From Clostridiales bacterium (GTDB lineage: Bacteria > Bacillota > Clostridia > Saccharofermentanales > Saccharofermentanaceae), in NCBI GenBank assembly GCA_017554745.1, contig JAFZHS010000030.1:1-64000 (forward strand): a DNA stretch of 64,000 bases. Direction: 5' to 3'. Position numbers and translations under genes: made by a program. Positions 1 to 6,773 of the stretch are shown piece by piece; within the stretch, counting starts at the first letter, position 1, and each line of letters begins with the position of its first letter. Below the pieces are notes generated by a model that saw only the letters and a list, made by a program, of their open reading frames with translations, did not search any database and was not told the origin of the DNA.

Positions 1-1
1 A

Positions 2-190
2 CACAAAAACAAGTGGGAAACTATGACTTTTAACGTTTTTGAAATGGGAACAGAAGAAGCTGTTTATAATGCTTTTCAGGTTTTGAGCGATGGGGGTGTA
101 ATTATCGAACCTATCGGAGAACTTCCATGGAGTAAATGTTGTGCCACCATTATTGATAAATATGGTGTGTGTTGGTGGATATCAATTTAA
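2..190 (+). CDS. VOC/PhnB-like protein, C-terminal fragment
   Basis: The reading frame is open from the left edge to a TAA at 188-190, so the gene starts outside the window. The visible 62 residues contain GTEEAVYNAFQVLSDGG followed by GELPWSKCCATI and DKYGVCWWISI. This pattern (a helix of the AFxxLSxGG type, then a W and a DxYGVxW ending) is the usual C-terminal half of the PhnB-like branch of the glyoxalase/VOC fold. The exact substrate cannot be told; these proteins are often small-molecule-binding or resistance-type proteins. Family call fairly sure, function unknown. Confidence 0.7.
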   Translation, partial: HKNKWETMTFNVFEMGTEEAVYNAFQVLSDGGVIIEPIGELPWSKCCATIIDKYGVCWWISI

Positions 191-291
191 CAAATTCCTG
201 TTTATAGGGATGCGGCAATTGTGAGTTATCTCGGGATTTACAGAGAAAGAAATGCAGCATATATACAATGAGCGGGAAAGGGCAGACGATT

Positions 292-807
292 ATGCAAAAT
301 ATAATGTTAAAACAATTATCGTTGGATATGGGAAAAACGGAATATGATATGTTGCAGGGGATTCCTGCGGTTGAAAACGGTTTTACGAATCCGGCATATA
401 ACCTGTCTTATGACGAGTATAAAGAGTGGCTGCGAATAACGGATAATAATTCCATAGGCAAGGATCTGCCGGAAGCCTGGATTCCGTATACTACATTTTT
501 TTTATATATCGACGATATTCCCGTCGGTTACGGCAGAGTCAGGCATTCGTCATCCGAGTATCTGGAAACGGTCGTCGGTGCAGGAAATCTGGGGTACGGT
601 ATCGCAAAGGCATACAGAGGAAAAGGATACGGCAGTATTTTATTTAAAGAATTATTGAAAAAATGCAAAGAGATCGGATTAAAAGAAATAAAGCTGTTTC
701 CGATGAAAAGTAATGAGACAACCGTAAAAATCATGCTGAACAACGGCGGTCAGATCATTGGAGATTTCAAGGATCAGAAATATATTATTCGTATACCATT
801 GGAATAA
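292..807 (+). CDS. GNAT family N-acetyltransferase
   Basis: A single-domain GNAT of about 171 residues that should move an acetyl group from acetyl-CoA to an unidentified amine. The acetyl-CoA loop reads YRGKGYGSILF, the expected R/Q-x-x-G-x-G/A motif, preceded by the strand GNLGYGIAKA and followed by an NETTVKIMLNNGG helix typical of motif B. The ATG at 292 follows GGGAAAGGG with normal spacing, whereas the in-frame ATG at 268 has no ribosome site, so the shorter start is preferred. It converges with the membrane protein on the other strand. Substrate is not predictable. Confidence 0.8.
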   Translation: MQNIMLKQLSLDMGKTEYDMLQGIPAVENGFTNPAYNLSYDEYKEWLRITDNNSIGKDLPEAWIPYTTFFLYIDDIPVGYGRVRHSSSEYLETVVGAGNLGYGIAKAYRGKGYGSILFKELLKKCKEIGLKEIKLFPMKSNETTVKIMLNNGGQIIGDFKDQKYIIRIPLE

Positions 808-867
808 ACGATGATTTGATAAATTCCAATTTGTCGTGACGAGGCGATAGTGAGAAAAATTATAATT

Positions 868-1731
868 TTATCCGTTTGTTCTTTTGGAATCAGACAGCCT
901 GCTGTACAACAATACGCAAAGTACGATCATGAGCACATAAACTGCTCCGTATGCGAGTGTCTTAACGACATCTGTTCCGAAGAAGATCATTATCAGCACA
1001 CAGGGAAGCCAGATTATCGCAGCCCATTCAACGCCAAACAGGCCTATTTTTGACTTCGATTCCGGCATGCAGTATCTGAACCATACAGGCTGTATGAGTC
1101 CTGCCAGAAACATGAATGCAAAGAAAACGATGTTGAAAAAGACTTCGCGTCCGGATGTAACTTTCAAGATGCTGCTTAGTCTCCATGAGCTGTCGATGAG
1201 CCCGGCGATCATATCGATTACTATGTTGAGCAATCCGAAAACAATGCCGTTAACAATGCATGTTATAGCGAATATACTATTGTTTATCTGATGTGTTTCC
1301 GCATGTTTTTCTTTCGCGTATTTCTTCATCAGCAGGCCGAGAATAAGTCCGTCCATAAGATAAGAGATTGTGTCGATCATCACTATGTTGACTGAAAAAG
1401 ATGCACCGATTATCTCGCCGTCGCCGCCTGCCATGGCAAGGATGTTCGGAAGGTAACTGCTGAAGAAGATGAGCATTATGTAAGAAAATGCGCGAAGGAT
1501 ATTGTTTCTAATAGGGAGCTTGTGTCCGAACAGGACATATCCAAATCCGAAAACGATCTTCATTGATACCGCATATACGAGGAACGGCACGCTGACAAAT
1601 GATGGCGGCCCTTCCAGCTTCTCGATGAAGATGCTGTTGAATAACTGCAGCGGGGTAGAGGCTGCGGCTGACAGTATCGCAAACAACAGAAGACGCGGAA
1701 TGACACCGATATTAAACTTATTCATTGACAC
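868..1731 (-). CDS. Multi-pass membrane protein of unknown function
   Basis: A 287-residue protein with roughly seven or eight hydrophobic segments (for example FNIGVIPRLLLFAILSAA near the N-terminus and VLMIVLCVLLYS near the C-terminus). No catalytic motif was recognised. It lies directly downstream of the marR-type gene on the same strand, overlapping it by 14 bp, so the two are almost certainly cotranscribed and translationally coupled. MarR regulators often control a neighbouring transporter or membrane protein; a role in efflux or membrane stress is only an inference. It does not look like MFS, MATE or SMR. Confidence 0.65.
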   Translation of the reverse strand: MSMNKFNIGVIPRLLLFAILSAAASTPLQLFNSIFIEKLEGPPSFVSVPFLVYAVSMKIVFGFGYVLFGHKLPIRNNILRAFSYIMLIFFSSYLPNILAMAGGDGEIIGASFSVNIVMIDTISYLMDGLILGLLMKKYAKEKHAETHQINNSIFAITCIVNGIVFGLLNIVIDMIAGLIDSSWRLSSILKVTSGREVFFNIVFFAFMFLAGLIQPVWFRYCMPESKSKIGLFGVEWAAIIWLPCVLIMIFFGTDVVKTLAYGAVYVLMIVLCVLLYSRLSDSKRTNG

Positions 1732-2185
1732 CCTCGGTTATTAACTGCTCTTTCATATCGGAGAGTCTGAGTAAAAGTTTCTGCTGGACATTGCAGAATG
1801 TTTTTATGTCTTTTGCTGATATTCCGCCGAAAAGTTCCTCTACGAACATGAGATTTCTGTCCAGATTATTTGCACCCCAGTTACGTCCTTTTCTGGTGAT
1901 GACGATCCTAATATTGCGTCTGTCGTTATTGGCTTTTTCGATCTTTACGAGACCTTTTTCAGCAAGCTTGTCGACAAGCTGCTTTGCGCTCTGTCTTGTT
2001 ATTCCGCACTTTTCTGCGAGTTGGTTGAGGTTTGGTGATTCTTCGCATCTGCCCAATATCATAAGAGGGAGCCACTGTCTGGATGTGATGTCATCCATAC
2101 CCATATCCATTACATTCTGAAGCGAATTGGCGAGTCTTGAGATTTCTACTAAAGCGGTGAATTCGGGTGAATCGTAAATATTCAT
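1718..2185 (-). CDS. MarR family transcriptional regulator
   Basis: A 155-residue winged-helix regulator. The central region has the MarR layout: NLNQLAEKCGITRQSAKQLV as the recognition helix-turn-helix, then DKLAEKGLVKIEKANNDRRN, with the conserved D-R-R wing residues, and ITRKGR after it. An upstream in-frame extension to 2320 is rejected: the ATG at 2185 follows a perfect AGGAGG site and begins at the usual MarR N-terminus, and the extension would read through the promoter. A palindrome lies on its promoter, suggesting autoregulation. It is cotranscribed with the membrane-protein gene that follows. Confidence 0.9.
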   Translation of the reverse strand: MNIYDSPEFTALVEISRLANSLQNVMDMGMDDITSRQWLPLMILGRCEESPNLNQLAEKCGITRQSAKQLVDKLAEKGLVKIEKANNDRRNIRIVITRKGRNWGANNLDRNLMFVEELFGGISAKDIKTFCNVQQKLLLRLSDMKEQLITEGVNE

Positions 2186-2206
2186 GGCAGCCTCCTGAAA
2201 AACGAT

Positions 2207-2222
2207 ATGCAGTATACTGCAT
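2207..2222. promoter_or_regulatory. Perfect 16-bp palindrome, likely MarR operator
   Basis: ATGCAGTATACTGCAT reads the same on both strands and covers the -10 box of the marR-type promoter. MarR dimers bind palindromes of about this size, and blocking the -10 would give autorepression. Assignment to this MarR protein is inferred from position. Confidence 0.6.
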
Positions 2223-2239
2223 AATTTCCAGGCGTGCAA
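2211..2239 (-). promoter_or_regulatory. Promoter of the marR-type gene
   Basis: On the minus strand TTGCAC (2234-2239) and TATACT (2211-2216) are separated by exactly 17 bases, a good sigma-A promoter about 25 bases from the AGGAGG site of the MarR gene. The -10 hexamer lies inside a perfect palindrome. Confidence 0.7.
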
Positions 2240-2465
2240 CATAGAATTATGCAATCTCCTACTTTTTTCGAAGAGAAGAAGAAAGAAAAACCAAACAGAC
2301 CTTGTTAAGGACTGATGCACATTTGTGTTATCAGACCCTAAGCAATGTCTGAAAAATGATATCAGGAGCTTTTTACTACGATGTTATAATAGGGGAGATA
2401 AAGGGATTTCCTTTGTCGGGAAAATTTTAAGTTTGCAAACTACCAGGGATTATTGGGAGAATCAG

Positions 2466-2681
2466 ATGAACGAAGAGAATATCAGAGAGCTTTCAGGCGC
2501 AAACATGGATATTGATTTAGTCAGTGAAAATGCACCTTGGGCTCAATTTGCTTGTCCATGGAATGAAGTTGAGAATACCAAAGAGCATAGATGCGCAGTA
2601 AAAGACACTTCTATATGCAAGTATTTTCGGGGTATCAAGTATTTAGACAGTGTGCTATGCAGTTATCCGCAAGAAGAGTGA
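2466..2681 (+). CDS. Small conserved cysteine-containing protein
   Basis: A 71-residue soluble protein of unknown function. The ATG at 2466 follows GGGAGA with good spacing; the upstream in-frame extension has no ribosome site and an atypical composition. Four cysteines are spread over the C-terminal half (ACPWNEVEN, HRCAVKD, SICKYF, VLCSYP), which might bind a metal. I have an impression of similar small proteins in other Clostridia but know no function. Its stop codon lies 2 bp before the alpha/beta hydrolase start, so the two form an operon. A lone TATAAT at 2385-2390 may be part of its promoter. Confidence 0.6.
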   Translation: MNEENIRELSGANMDIDLVSENAPWAQFACPWNEVENTKEHRCAVKDTSICKYFRGIKYLDSVLCSYPQEE

Positions 2682-2683
2682 TT

Positions 2684-3448
2684 ATGGCTTATTTCAGGTT
2701 TGAGAATAAGAATATCTACTTTGAAGAGTCAGGAAACGGATCACCACTCCTTATTCTTCATGGAAACACTGCTTCTTCAAAGATGTATGCGGATGTTGCA
2801 GCGAGATATGCAAGTGAATACAAGGTGATTCTCATAGACTTTCTTGGTCATGGCAAGTCTGACAGACTGGAAGAATTTCCGGCAGATCTCTGGTTCTATG
2901 AAGCGCAGCAGGTGATTGCTTTCCTGAAGAAAAAAGACTGCAAAGACGTCAGCATCATCGGTTCAAGCGGCGGCGCGATGGTCGCGATCAATGTCGCTTT
3001 GGAGGCGCCTGAACTTGTCAGTAAAGTTATAGCAGACAGTTTTGAAGGCGAGAGGGCTCAGGCTGCATTTACAGAGAATCTTCTGAAGGACCGCGCTATG
3101 GCAAAGGAAAACCCCGGGGCTAGAGGTTTCTATGAGTACATGCACGGCCACGACTGGGAGCAGGTCGTGGATAATGATACTTCCGCGATCGTCAGGCACG
3201 CTGATGATATCGTGGATTTCTACCACAGGCCACTGACAGAACTGAAGGCTGAAATCCTGCTTACAGGTAGTAGAGAAGACAAGTTCATGTACAGTATTGC
3301 CGATGATTACTATGAGAAAGTGTATGGTGCAATAATCCAGAAAGTGCCTAAGGCTAAAATGCATCTATTTGAGCACGGAGACCACCCTGCGATGCTGACG
3401 AATTTCGAAGAGTTCTACGGACTGAGCATGGATTTTCTGAAGGGATAA
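2684..3448 (+). CDS. Alpha/beta hydrolase
   Basis: A 254-residue alpha/beta-hydrolase-fold enzyme, probably an esterase or related hydrolase. Visible landmarks are the oxyanion-region HGNTASS near residue 25, the strand VILIDFLGHGKSD, the nucleophile elbow GSSGGAM (Ser in G-x-S-x-G) near residue 92, an acidic residue in LTGSREDKF and the catalytic His in FEHGDHPAM near the end. The start at ATG 2684 lies just after the stop of the small protein, preceded by AAGAAGAG; longer starts would overlap that gene. An adenosine-deaminase-like gene follows after 4 bp. Substrate unknown. Confidence 0.85.
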   Translation: MAYFRFENKNIYFEESGNGSPLLILHGNTASSKMYADVAARYASEYKVILIDFLGHGKSDRLEEFPADLWFYEAQQVIAFLKKKDCKDVSIIGSSGGAMVAINVALEAPELVSKVIADSFEGERAQAAFTENLLKDRAMAKENPGARGFYEYMHGHDWEQVVDNDTSAIVRHADDIVDFYHRPLTELKAEILLTGSREDKFMYSIADDYYEKVYGAIIQKVPKAKMHLFEHGDHPAMLTNFEEFYGLSMDFLKG

Positions 3449-3452
3449 TTGC

Positions 3453-4385
3453 ATGAACAGTCTGTTTTATGAAGGCCTTGCAGAAGGAGACAACAAGAAG
3501 CTTCTTTCAGTTCCCAAGAGTGATATCCATAATCACTCTACTAAGGGATGCCGGCGGAAATGGCTGGAAGAGAAGACCGGTCAAAGATTTGCAGAACCAC
3601 CGGAAAGATTTGACGGTCTTGCAGGTATGCAGGAATGGTTTACTGAGACTATAAAGCCCTATTGTTCAGGAAGAGAAGGCATTATTCTCAGATGGGAAGG
3701 CGCTTTTGCGGAAGCCAGAAGGAATAACATAACAAGGCTTGCGATGAATTTTGGAGCAGCTGAGATTGATCTTGTCGGCGGTATGGACATTTTCGAAAAT
3801 CTGATCAGTTCCTTTCATCAGAAGAATTGTCCCAATACGGTATTTGAACCGGAGATCACTTACATCTCCTTGTGTGATATAGAACTTGAAGCAGGAAAGA
3901 TGGACCAATATCTGTCTTCAGGTTTTTTCAGATCGATCGATGTTTGCGGAGGCGAGGGTATTAAGCCCTTTGAAACATATCTGCCTTTGTACAGAAAAGC
4001 AGAAGATTATCATTTGGTCAAGAAGATGCATGTCGGGGAAACCGGCTCTGCAGATGATGTAAGGCGTGCTGTGGAAGTATTGAACCTTGATGAAGTGCAT
4101 CACGGAATTAATGCTTCAGGCTCGGAAGAAGTAATGCGGTTCCTTGCAGATAACAGGATTCAACTTAATGTGTGTCCAAGCAGCAACGTAATGCTAGGGT
4201 ATGCATCGGATTATAAAGATCATCCAATCAGATTGTTATATGAGAACGGAGTCAGAGTTACGATAAATACTGACGATCTGCTGATATTTGACAGCTCTAT
4301 CGAAAACGAATATCTGCTGCTTTATCAATCTGGAACATTAAACGCTGAACAATTAAATGAGATCCGTAAAAACGGTCTGCTATAA
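3453..4385 (+). CDS. Adenosine deaminase-like amidohydrolase
   Basis: A 310-residue member of the adenosine/AMP deaminase branch of metal-dependent amidohydrolases. It has the metal-binding HxH motif in SDIHNHSTKG near residue 27, a third metal ligand in KMHVGETGSADD (His plus catalytic Glu), the HHGINASGS loop, and the C-terminal metal ligand in INTDDLLIF. CPSSNVMLG matches the family C-P-x-S-N motif. It should hydrolytically deaminate a purine nucleoside or related compound, but the specificity may differ from adenosine because the sequence is divergent. It shares an operon with the alpha/beta hydrolase before it. Confidence 0.82.
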   Translation: MNSLFYEGLAEGDNKKLLSVPKSDIHNHSTKGCRRKWLEEKTGQRFAEPPERFDGLAGMQEWFTETIKPYCSGREGIILRWEGAFAEARRNNITRLAMNFGAAEIDLVGGMDIFENLISSFHQKNCPNTVFEPEITYISLCDIELEAGKMDQYLSSGFFRSIDVCGGEGIKPFETYLPLYRKAEDYHLVKKMHVGETGSADDVRRAVEVLNLDEVHHGINASGSEEVMRFLADNRIQLNVCPSSNVMLGYASDYKDHPIRLLYENGVRVTINTDDLLIFDSSIENEYLLLYQSGTLNAEQLNEIRKNGLL

Positions 4386-4444
4386 TAAACATGACATATA
4401 GTTGTCGTGTTTAGCGTGTTAGCATATTCGTGGAGCGTGATCAG

Positions 4445-5353
4445 ATGAAGATAGACAGACTCATCGGAATACTGTCGGTACTGTTGCAGAAGGAGACGGT
4501 GACCGCGCCTGAACTGGCTGAGCTTTTCGAAGTCTCGAGGCGTACGATCAACAGGGACATTGATACCCTGTGCTATGCCGGGATACCGATAAGAACGAAG
4601 CAGGGAGCAGGCGGAGGCATCTATATCGCGAGAGGATACCGGATCGATCGGACTGTCCTTACTTCCAAGGACATGCAGACGATCCTTGCGGGCCTGAGGA
4701 GCCTTGACAGCGTAAGCGGGAGCAGTTATTACGGCCAGTTGATGGAAAAGCTTCAGACCGGATCTTCTGACCTGCTGAGCGGCAAGGATTCGATGCTGAT
4801 CGATCTTTCTTCCTGGAATAAGGAGTCTTTGGCGCCAAAGATAGCCTTGATCCAGGATGCGATCGAGAGCCGTCATCTTCTGAGATTTGATTACTATGCT
4901 CCGTCCGGGGAGAGCAGCAGGACGATAGAACCGTATTACGTTGTCTTCAAATGGTCGAGCTGGTATGTCTGGGGTTGGTGCAATAAACGCAAGGACTTCA
5001 GGCTCTTCAAGCTTAACCGTATGGATAATTTATTCTTGACGGACAAGGCTTTTGAATGCAGGGAAGTTCCAGTACCTGATCTCTCCAACGAAAAAGTCTT
5101 TAAGGGAGGCATCAAGGTAAAAGCATTATTTGATCCGGACATTAAATGGCGCCTGATCGAAGAATTCGGACCTAAGTGTTTCGAAGAGACAAAAGACGGA
5201 AGACTGCTCTTTTCGGCAGAGTATACGGATATGGATAACCTGATCTCTTGGATCCTGACATTCGGAGACAAAGCCGAGGTTATTGAGCCGGAAGAAGCAA
5301 GAAAGAAACTGCTTGAGATAGTGGAAGCCATCAAGAAAAATTACAAGAGGTAA
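4445..5353 (+). CDS. WYL-domain transcriptional regulator
   Basis: A 302-residue regulator with an N-terminal HTH_11-type winged helix (TAPELAELFEVSRRTINRDI, residues about 20-40) and a central WYL domain near residues 135-205, with SSWYVWGWCNKRKDFRLFKL containing the W-Y-x core and RLFKLNRM after it. WYL domains sense nucleic acid or small ligands. ATG 4445 is preferred over GTG 4430 because GGAG lies about 10 bases before it. The following DUF3795 and GyrI-like genes run in the same direction within a few bases and are the likely operon partners. Confidence 0.88.
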   Translation: MKIDRLIGILSVLLQKETVTAPELAELFEVSRRTINRDIDTLCYAGIPIRTKQGAGGGIYIARGYRIDRTVLTSKDMQTILAGLRSLDSVSGSSYYGQLMEKLQTGSSDLLSGKDSMLIDLSSWNKESLAPKIALIQDAIESRHLLRFDYYAPSGESSRTIEPYYVVFKWSSWYVWGWCNKRKDFRLFKLNRMDNLFLTDKAFECREVPVPDLSNEKVFKGGIKVKALFDPDIKWRLIEEFGPKCFEETKDGRLLFSAEYTDMDNLISWILTFGDKAEVIEPEEARKKLLEIVEAIKKNYKR

Positions 5354-5359
5354 TACGAT

Positions 5360-5650
5360 ATGACAGATAACAGTTTGATTAGTTGTTGCGGAATGGATTG
5401 CAGCGCATGCTATTGCTATGGAAAGATGTGTCAGGGCTGCAACGCTGCATGCGGTAAAGTTTTCCATTGCCCTGAAGGAGAGGAATGTGCCATCTATCAT
5501 TGCTGCATTACAAAGAACGGTTTTAAGTCCTGCGGTGAATGCGACAAGCTTCCTTGTGAGATTATACTTGGTACGAAAGATCCGAACCTCTCAGAAGAAG
5601 AATTCATGAAGACTGTTGAGGACAGGGTGAAGCGCTTGAAAGGCGAGTGA
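5360..5650 (+). CDS. DUF3795 cysteine-rich protein
   Basis: A 96-residue protein with fifteen cysteines, starting with ISCCGMDCSACYCY and ending its Cys-rich core with CGECDKLPC. This matches the DUF3795 pattern, a small domain found widely in Clostridia and archaea that probably binds zinc; no reaction is known. It sits 6 bp after the WYL regulator and its stop overlaps the start region of the GyrI-like gene, so the three are likely cotranscribed. Confidence 0.8.
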   Translation: MTDNSLISCCGMDCSACYCYGKMCQGCNAACGKVFHCPEGEECAIYHCCITKNGFKSCGECDKLPCEIILGTKDPNLSEEEFMKTVEDRVKRLKGE

Positions 5651-5655
5651 TCAGA

Positions 5656-6288
5656 ATGACGTTTGACTTCAAGAAAGAATATAAAGAATTCTATATTCCT
5701 AAAGACACACCTTCCATTGTCACAATTCCGAAAATGAACTACATTGCGGTAAGAGGGCATGGTGATCCTAATGAAGAGAATGGTGAATATAAGAAAGCGA
5801 TAGGACTTCTTTACGGTATCGCATTTACTATCAAGATGAGCAAAAAGAGTGATCACCGTATTGAAGGATACTTTGACTATGTTGTTCCTCCGCTTGAGGG
5901 ATTCTGGTGGCAGGAAGGAGTGGATGGAATTGATTATTCCCATAAAGAGGACTTCAATTGGATATCCGTTATCCGCTTGCCGGATTTCGTTACAAAGTCT
6001 GAATTTGATTGGGCGGTAGCTGAAGCAACCGCAAAGAAAAAGACAGATTTTTCGAAAGCCGAGTTCTTTACATATAGTGAAGGTCTTTGTGTACAATGCA
6101 TGCATATAGGTTCTTACGATAACGAACCCGCCACCGTAGAGGCAATGCACCGCTTCGCAGAAGAGAATCGATATGTCCCTGATATCTCGGATCAAAGGTT
6201 GCACCATGAAATCTATTTGAGTGACGCCAGAAAAGTTGATCCTGATAAATTTAAAACCGTAATTAGACATCCGGTCAGAAAGACTTGA
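5656..6288 (+). CDS. GyrI-like small-molecule-binding protein
   Basis: A 210-residue protein of the GyrI-like / SOUL-like group. IPKMNYIAVRGHGDPN near residue 30 is the usual first strand and G-x-G-D/P turn of the family; LYGIAFTIKM, YVVPPLEGFWW and MHIGSYDNEPAT further on are the typical later strands. These domains bind small hydrophobic molecules and often occur with regulators, here a WYL regulator two genes upstream. ATG 5656 is preferred to the GTG at 5647, which overlaps the previous stop; AAGGCG lies about 10 bases before the ATG. The ligand is unknown. Confidence 0.78.
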   Translation: MTFDFKKEYKEFYIPKDTPSIVTIPKMNYIAVRGHGDPNEENGEYKKAIGLLYGIAFTIKMSKKSDHRIEGYFDYVVPPLEGFWWQEGVDGIDYSHKEDFNWISVIRLPDFVTKSEFDWAVAEATAKKKTDFSKAEFFTYSEGLCVQCMHIGSYDNEPATVEAMHRFAEENRYVPDISDQRLHHEIYLSDARKVDPDKFKTVIRHPVRKT

Positions 6289-6392
6289 ATTGATACTGTT
6301 CGTTGTAGATATTCAAGAGTGTTGTTATACTTTATCGCAATAAAATCGACTAAGACAAGCATCTTAAGGATATTTTTATAACAAATGAAAAA

Positions 6393-6421
6393 AGACCGGG
6401 TTTGACATTTGTACCCGGTCT
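6393..6421. terminator. Rho-independent terminator, possibly bidirectional
   Basis: Perfect 9-bp stem AGACCGGGT / ACCCGGTCT with an 11-base loop. An A-rich run precedes it, giving a good U-tract on the minus strand, and TATTATG follows it on the plus strand. It closes the WYL-DUF3795-GyrI group. Confidence 0.65.
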
Positions 6422-6561
6422 ATTATGTTGTTGGTTCCCCTATGTAAAAAATTCTGTGGTTTAAGTTTGGTTTAAGCCCTGTTTTTAGGGTAGGTTATGA
6501 TGCTCAAATGCTTGAATTTATTGGCTTTGCGGATTTCGCATAATTGGCTGAAATAGAACCA
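6422..6561 (+). other. Gene-free leader with several small hairpins, candidate structured RNA
   Basis: No coding frame with a ribosome site is seen here. The stretch can form CCCT/AGGG (6477-6490) and TGCG/CGCA (about 6528-6540), and GTGGTT (6456-6461) can pair with AACCAC (6557-6562) to enclose them. It directly precedes a terminator-like hairpin and the long leader of the PPDK-like gene. It does not contain the T-box signature or any riboswitch core I recognise. The pairing is by eye and could be chance. Confidence 0.3.
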
Positions 6562-6613
6562 CCTCTTCCCACCATAGAGGAGTTATCGGTTTCGGTAACT
6601 CCTTTGTTTTTTC
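6562..6613 (+). terminator. Terminator-like hairpin overlapping a competing stem (possible attenuator)
   Basis: AGGAGTTA (6578-6585) pairs perfectly with TAACTCCT (6596-6603), followed by TTTGTTTTTTC: an intrinsic terminator about 160 bases before the PPDK-like start. CCTCT (6562-6566) can instead pair with AGAGG (6576-6580), which uses the first bases of the terminator stem, so the two folds exclude each other. This is the architecture of an attenuator. Alternatively it simply ends a small upstream RNA. The remaining leader to 6773 shows no further feature except a strong AAAGGAG ribosome site. Confidence 0.5.
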
Positions 6614-6773
6614 TTCGTTTTTGTGGTTGATCGGCTCTTTTATCAACGTGCTTTTTTACTTCCATCACCGTATGCTGGCATACAATTCACAAAAGGCATT
6701 ATTCCGATACTGAGAAAGTATATCGGTCAGAGCTTCTTTGCATTTATACTCAAATTGTAAAGGAGATCTTGCC

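Noticed and set aside
2325-2465. Longer N-terminus for the small Cys protein
   Set aside because: No ribosome site; the start at 2466 has one and begins the better-looking part.
6422-6773. T-box or other known riboswitch
   Set aside because: The T-box core sequence and the conserved cores of common riboswitches were not found; it is kept only as an unknown structured leader.
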